7,735 nt of DNA, taken from Rhodospirillales bacterium. GTDB lineage: Bacteria > Pseudomonadota > Alphaproteobacteria > Acetobacterales > Acetobacteraceae. The notes under the pieces were generated by a model that saw only the letters and a list, made by a program, of their open reading frames with translations, was not told the origin of the DNA and did no database searches. The translations under genes were made by a program, and so were the position numbers. The stretch lies in NCBI GenBank assembly GCA_025350425.1, contig JANXXW010000520.1, positions 1 to 7,735 of the forward strand, given 5' to 3'. This document shows positions 5,674 to 7,735 of the stretch, piece by piece (the stretch's first letter is position 1; every line of letters starts with the position of its first letter).

Positions 5674-6588
5674 ATGAAAATCCCTGTCGGCATCGACCCA
5701 GACCTGTTGCGCGCCTTCGCCTACATCGCCGAGGAAGGCAGCTTCACCCGCGCCGCCGAGCGGGTCGGTCGCACGCAATCCGCCGTCTCGATGCAGGTGC
5801 AACGGCTGGAGGCGATCCTGGGCCAGAAGATCCTGCAGCGCGGCAAGGGTGGCGCCGTGCATCTCACGCCACACGGCAGCTACCTGCTGGAGAAGTCGCG
5901 AGACCTGCTGGCGATGAACGACGAGATCTGGAAGGCATTCCATGCGCCAGCGGCGCACGGCGTTGTCCGCCTCGGCACGCCGGACGACTACGCGCTGCGC
6001 TATCTCCCGCAAGTCCTGCGCCGCTTCGCCGATGCCCAGCCCGCGATCGAGGTGGAGGTGGTGGTGGCCCCCTCGACCGAGGTGGTCGAGCGGCTCAAGA
6101 ACGGCGAACTCGATCTCACTCTATGTTCGGATGGCCATGCCCCGAAGCGCTGGCCGGCTACCGAGCTGTGGCGCGGGCCGCTGCTGTGGATCACCTCGGA
6201 GCGCCATGCCCCGCATCGGCTGGACCCGTTGCCGCTCGCTTTGGCGCTGGAAAGCCACGACTGCACCTGGCGGCGCGTCACCCTGAAGGCGCTGGAGAAG
6301 GCGGGCCGGCCGTATCACATCAAATACAACTCCGCCTCTCTCGCCGGCACCTATGCGCCAGTCCTGGCCGGCCTCGCGGTCACGGTGTCGCCCGTCTCGT
6401 GGTTGCCGGACGGCCTGCGTCTGCTGCGGCCCGACGAGGGGTTGCCCGCCTTGCCCGATGCCGGGATCCAGTTGCTGAAGGCCCGCCAGCCCCGCCAGCC
6501 GCTGACCGATATCCTGGCCACCCACATGGCCGAAACCTTCCGCCTCGAAATGCGCCGCGCACAGACGGCAAGCCCGCTTTCGGCTTAG
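5674..6588 (+). CDS. LysR-type transcriptional regulator (LrhA/HexA-like)
   Basis: This 304-residue protein has the standard LysR plan and length. The winged helix-turn-helix is at about 8-67 (DLLRAFAYIAEEGSFTRAAE at 10-29, then TQSAVSMQVQRLEAILGQKI at 34-53), followed by a linker helix and a periplasmic-binding-protein-like effector domain at about 95-290. VRLGTPDDYALRYLP at 98-112 recalls the start of the effector domain in the LrhA/HexA/PecT branch; membership of that branch is a tentative reading. The protein is cytoplasmic, binds DNA and normally responds to a small ligand that cannot be read from sequence. LysR regulators often control a divergent gene and themselves, so the DUF1127 gene is the first candidate target. 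The ATG lacks a recognisable Shine-Dalgarno, but the HTH starts at the usual distance from it and no better start is seen. Confidence 0.92.
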   Translation: MKIPVGIDPDLLRAFAYIAEEGSFTRAAERVGRTQSAVSMQVQRLEAILGQKILQRGKGGAVHLTPHGSYLLEKSRDLLAMNDEIWKAFHAPAAHGVVRLGTPDDYALRYLPQVLRRFADAQPAIEVEVVVAPSTEVVERLKNGELDLTLCSDGHAPKRWPATELWRGPLLWITSERHAPHRLDPLPLALALESHDCTWRRVTLKALEKAGRPYHIKYNSASLAGTYAPVLAGLAVTVSPVSWLPDGLRLLRPDEGLPALPDAGIQLLKARQPRQPLTDILATHMAETFRLEMRRAQTASPLSA

Positions 6589-6612
6589 CGCGGCGTAAGC
6601 CCTGGCGCCGCG
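6589..6612 (+). terminator. Hairpin directly after the LysR gene, possible terminator
   Basis: CGCGGCG (6589-6595) and CGCCGCG (6606-6612) form a perfect 7-bp GC-only stem with a 10-base loop, beginning on the base after the stop codon. The sequence after it is GACGGTTTGG, without a proper T run, so it may be a weak terminator or a transcript-end hairpin. Confidence 0.4.
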
Positions 6613-6653
6613 GACGGTTTGGCGCTGGTTACGATCTGGCCGCGTGGACAGTT

Positions 6654-6680
6654 GGGCTCTGTTGCAATCTTTGGCGACGG
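6654..6680 (+). mobile_element. Possible insertion-sequence end (IS6-family-like), remnant
   Basis: GGGCTCTGTTGCAA at 6654-6667, followed by TTGGCGAC at 6671-6678, resembles from memory the terminal inverted repeat of IS6-family elements such as IS6100 (GGCTCTGTTGCAA followed shortly by TTGGCGG). No transposase frame and no opposite copy of the repeat is present in the window, so if real it is a solo end or a decayed remnant. It lies between two converging genes, where insertions are tolerated. The rest of 6681-6786 shows no gene that I can support. Confidence 0.3.
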
Positions 6681-6786
6681 GCGCGCGAAGCGACCAATCG
6701 GGTCAGGTAGCTCGTTACGCTACCCCGAGATCGAACGGTTCGTAGACAAGCTGGACCATTTCGGCCGGAGCCGAGGCGCCGAGCCC

Positions 6787-6833
6787 AAACGCGCGAGGTT
6801 TAGTCCGATGATCTGGATCAGCCTCGCGCGTTT
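6787..6833. terminator. 12-bp perfect inverted repeat, likely bidirectional terminator
   Basis: AAACGCGCGAGG (6787-6798) and CCTCGCGCGTTT (6822-6833) are exact inverted copies with a 23-base spacer. The GC-rich core bordered by AAA and TTT is the layout of a bidirectional intrinsic terminator, suiting the convergent LysR and bicupin genes. The right arm lies inside the last codons of the bicupin gene, and that gene's stop codon (6818-6820) lies in the loop. The loop is longer than usual and the T runs have only three bases. Confidence 0.5.
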
Positions 6834-7735
6834 ATAGTTAAATCCTGAAGGTCATACGCTTGTATCTTATCCAGAGTCGCACCCGGTACGCCTGCCATGT
6901 TGTTGGACAGCAGGTATTTCGGTGCTGTCTCCATCCAATGCTTGAGGGTGATTTCTTCGAACTTGCCAGCATCCCAGGTCTGGACGATTTCCAGGTCCTC
7001 GGTTCCGGTGTTCAAGATGCCGTGGCCATACCCTGCTGGGATGTAAGCAGTGTCACCGGCTTTGACATCGGCCGTCTTGGCGCGTCCACCGGAGCCGAAT
7101 ATGGCGACCTGTCCAGTGCCCTTCAGGTAATAATGGAATTCATTGGCATTCGGGTTCCAATGCAGTTCCTTCATCTGGCCTGGCTTGATCACTATCAGGC
7201 CGCCCGACATCGTGGCGGAGATGGGCCATTCGTTGACGGTGGCGAGGTGGAGTGTGCCGCCGTCAAATTCGCGCCGTGCCCGGACGTTATGGAGCAGGTT
7301 GAACTTGTGGGTCGACTCTTTCGGCCATGGAGCATCGATCGCGAGTGCTGCGGGGAGCACCGGGCCGGATTGGATGTAGGTCTCGCCTTTTGGAAACGCG
7401 TCGAACAGCGCCTTGTCGAGCTTGAAGTTGATTGCAAGCATGCTTTTGGGCGTGAGATCGATCCAGTCGGTGATCGAGAAGGTGCCGTGCTCAGAGAAGG
7501 CTCCGTTGTCGAACGACAGGATGAAGTGGCAAGGCTCATCGCCGATCGTCTGGATCGAATGGCCATGACCGCGAGGGAAGAACCACAAATCACCGGGGAC
7601 GTAGTTGTTGATTTCGGTCTGGCCGGATGGGTCGATCACAACCGTCTGGCAGCGGCCGGCAATGACGTAGGCCCACTCGGCAGCAATGGCGTGCCAGTGC
7701 AGTTCGCGCGATCCACCTGGATTGAGGAGCATGTG
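6818..7735 (-). CDS. Bicupin oxalate decarboxylase-like protein (5' end beyond window)
   Basis: This is most of an OxdC-family bicupin, which in characterised members uses Mn to convert oxalate to formate and CO2. The frame stays open through the right edge (His before the first Met), so roughly the first 90 residues are missing. Counting from that Met, cupin 1 has R9, H12, H14, E19 and H58, matching the OxdC metal ligands and active-site Arg, plus W50 in GDLWFFP. The lid is SEHG (80-83), keeping the Glu of the SENS lid of Bacillus OxdC that favours decarboxylase over oxidase activity. Cupin 2 has H191, E198 and H237, but HWN where OxdC has HWH, so N193 replaces the second His ligand, and K188 replaces an Arg. 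The C-terminal end is of normal length. Without the N-terminus, secretion cannot be judged. Oxalate decarboxylase is the best call; another bicupin activity is possible. Confidence 0.85.
   Translation of the reverse strand, partial: HMLLNPGGSRELHWHAIAAEWAYVIAGRCQTVVIDPSGQTEINNYVPGDLWFFPRGHGHSIQTIGDEPCHFILSFDNGAFSEHGTFSITDWIDLTPKSMLAINFKLDKALFDAFPKGETYIQSGPVLPAALAIDAPWPKESTHKFNLLHNVRARREFDGGTLHLATVNEWPISATMSGGLIVIKPGQMKELHWNPNANEFHYYLKGTGQVAIFGSGGRAKTADVKAGDTAYIPAGYGHGILNTGTEDLEIVQTWDAGKFEEITLKHWMETAPKYLLSNNMAGVPGATLDKIQAYDLQDLTINARG

Noticed and set aside
6619..6837. Plus-strand open frame of 72 codons after the LysR gene
   Set aside because: No ribosome binding site, no recognisable domain, and it overlaps the end of the bicupin gene; any link to a transposase end could not be supported.
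1..7735. tRNA, rRNA, riboswitch, phage or toxin-antitoxin genes
   Set aside because: I found no cloverleaf, rRNA-like stretch, known riboswitch core, integrase or toxin-antitoxin pair on reading both strands; a covariance-model search would be needed to exclude small RNAs.

Overview
This is a GC-rich bacterial chromosome segment. The coding style, the glcE-glcF pair, the DUF1127 protein, the SYLF protein and the RhlE-type helicase all suit an alphaproteobacterium, possibly of the Acetobacteraceae or wider Rhodospirillales. That placement is inferred from gene content and composition, not from a marker gene.

Layout from left to right. (1) Positions 1-2372, plus strand: the end of glcE, complete glcF and a small secreted TPR protein. 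They are separated by only 6 and 4 bases and look like one operon for oxidation of glycolate to glyoxylate, with glcD expected upstream. (2) Positions 2373-2916: an AT-richer leader, a 123-residue exported Gly/Tyr/Pro-rich protein and a strong intrinsic terminator. (3) Positions 2917-4453: a structured leader, a DEAD-box RNA helicase gene with a TTG start, and a terminator. The helicase frame is broken by one missing base near 4057, between helicase motifs IV and V. (4) Positions 4464-5575, minus strand: a SYLF/YSC84-type exported lipid-binding protein and a DUF1127 protein. (5) Positions 5674-6588, plus strand: a LysR-type regulator divergent from the DUF1127 gene. It lacks a Shine-Dalgarno sequence and may be read from a leaderless transcript. 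(6) Positions 6589-6817: no gene; it holds a hairpin and a sequence resembling an insertion-sequence end. (7) Positions 6818-7735, minus strand: most of a bicupin oxalate decarboxylase-like gene, running off the right edge. It has lower GC than the left part of the window and an Asn in place of one metal-binding His in its second cupin.

The glycolate genes and the oxalate decarboxylase-like gene both act on C2 acids (glycolate, glyoxylate, oxalate), but they are about 5 kb apart on opposite strands and nothing in the sequence links their regulation. I see no clearly new multi-gene system here. The points most worth a second look are the helicase frameshift, the altered C-terminal metal site of the bicupin, the TPR gene coupled to glcF, the possible leaderless LysR transcript, and signs of acquisition at the right end.
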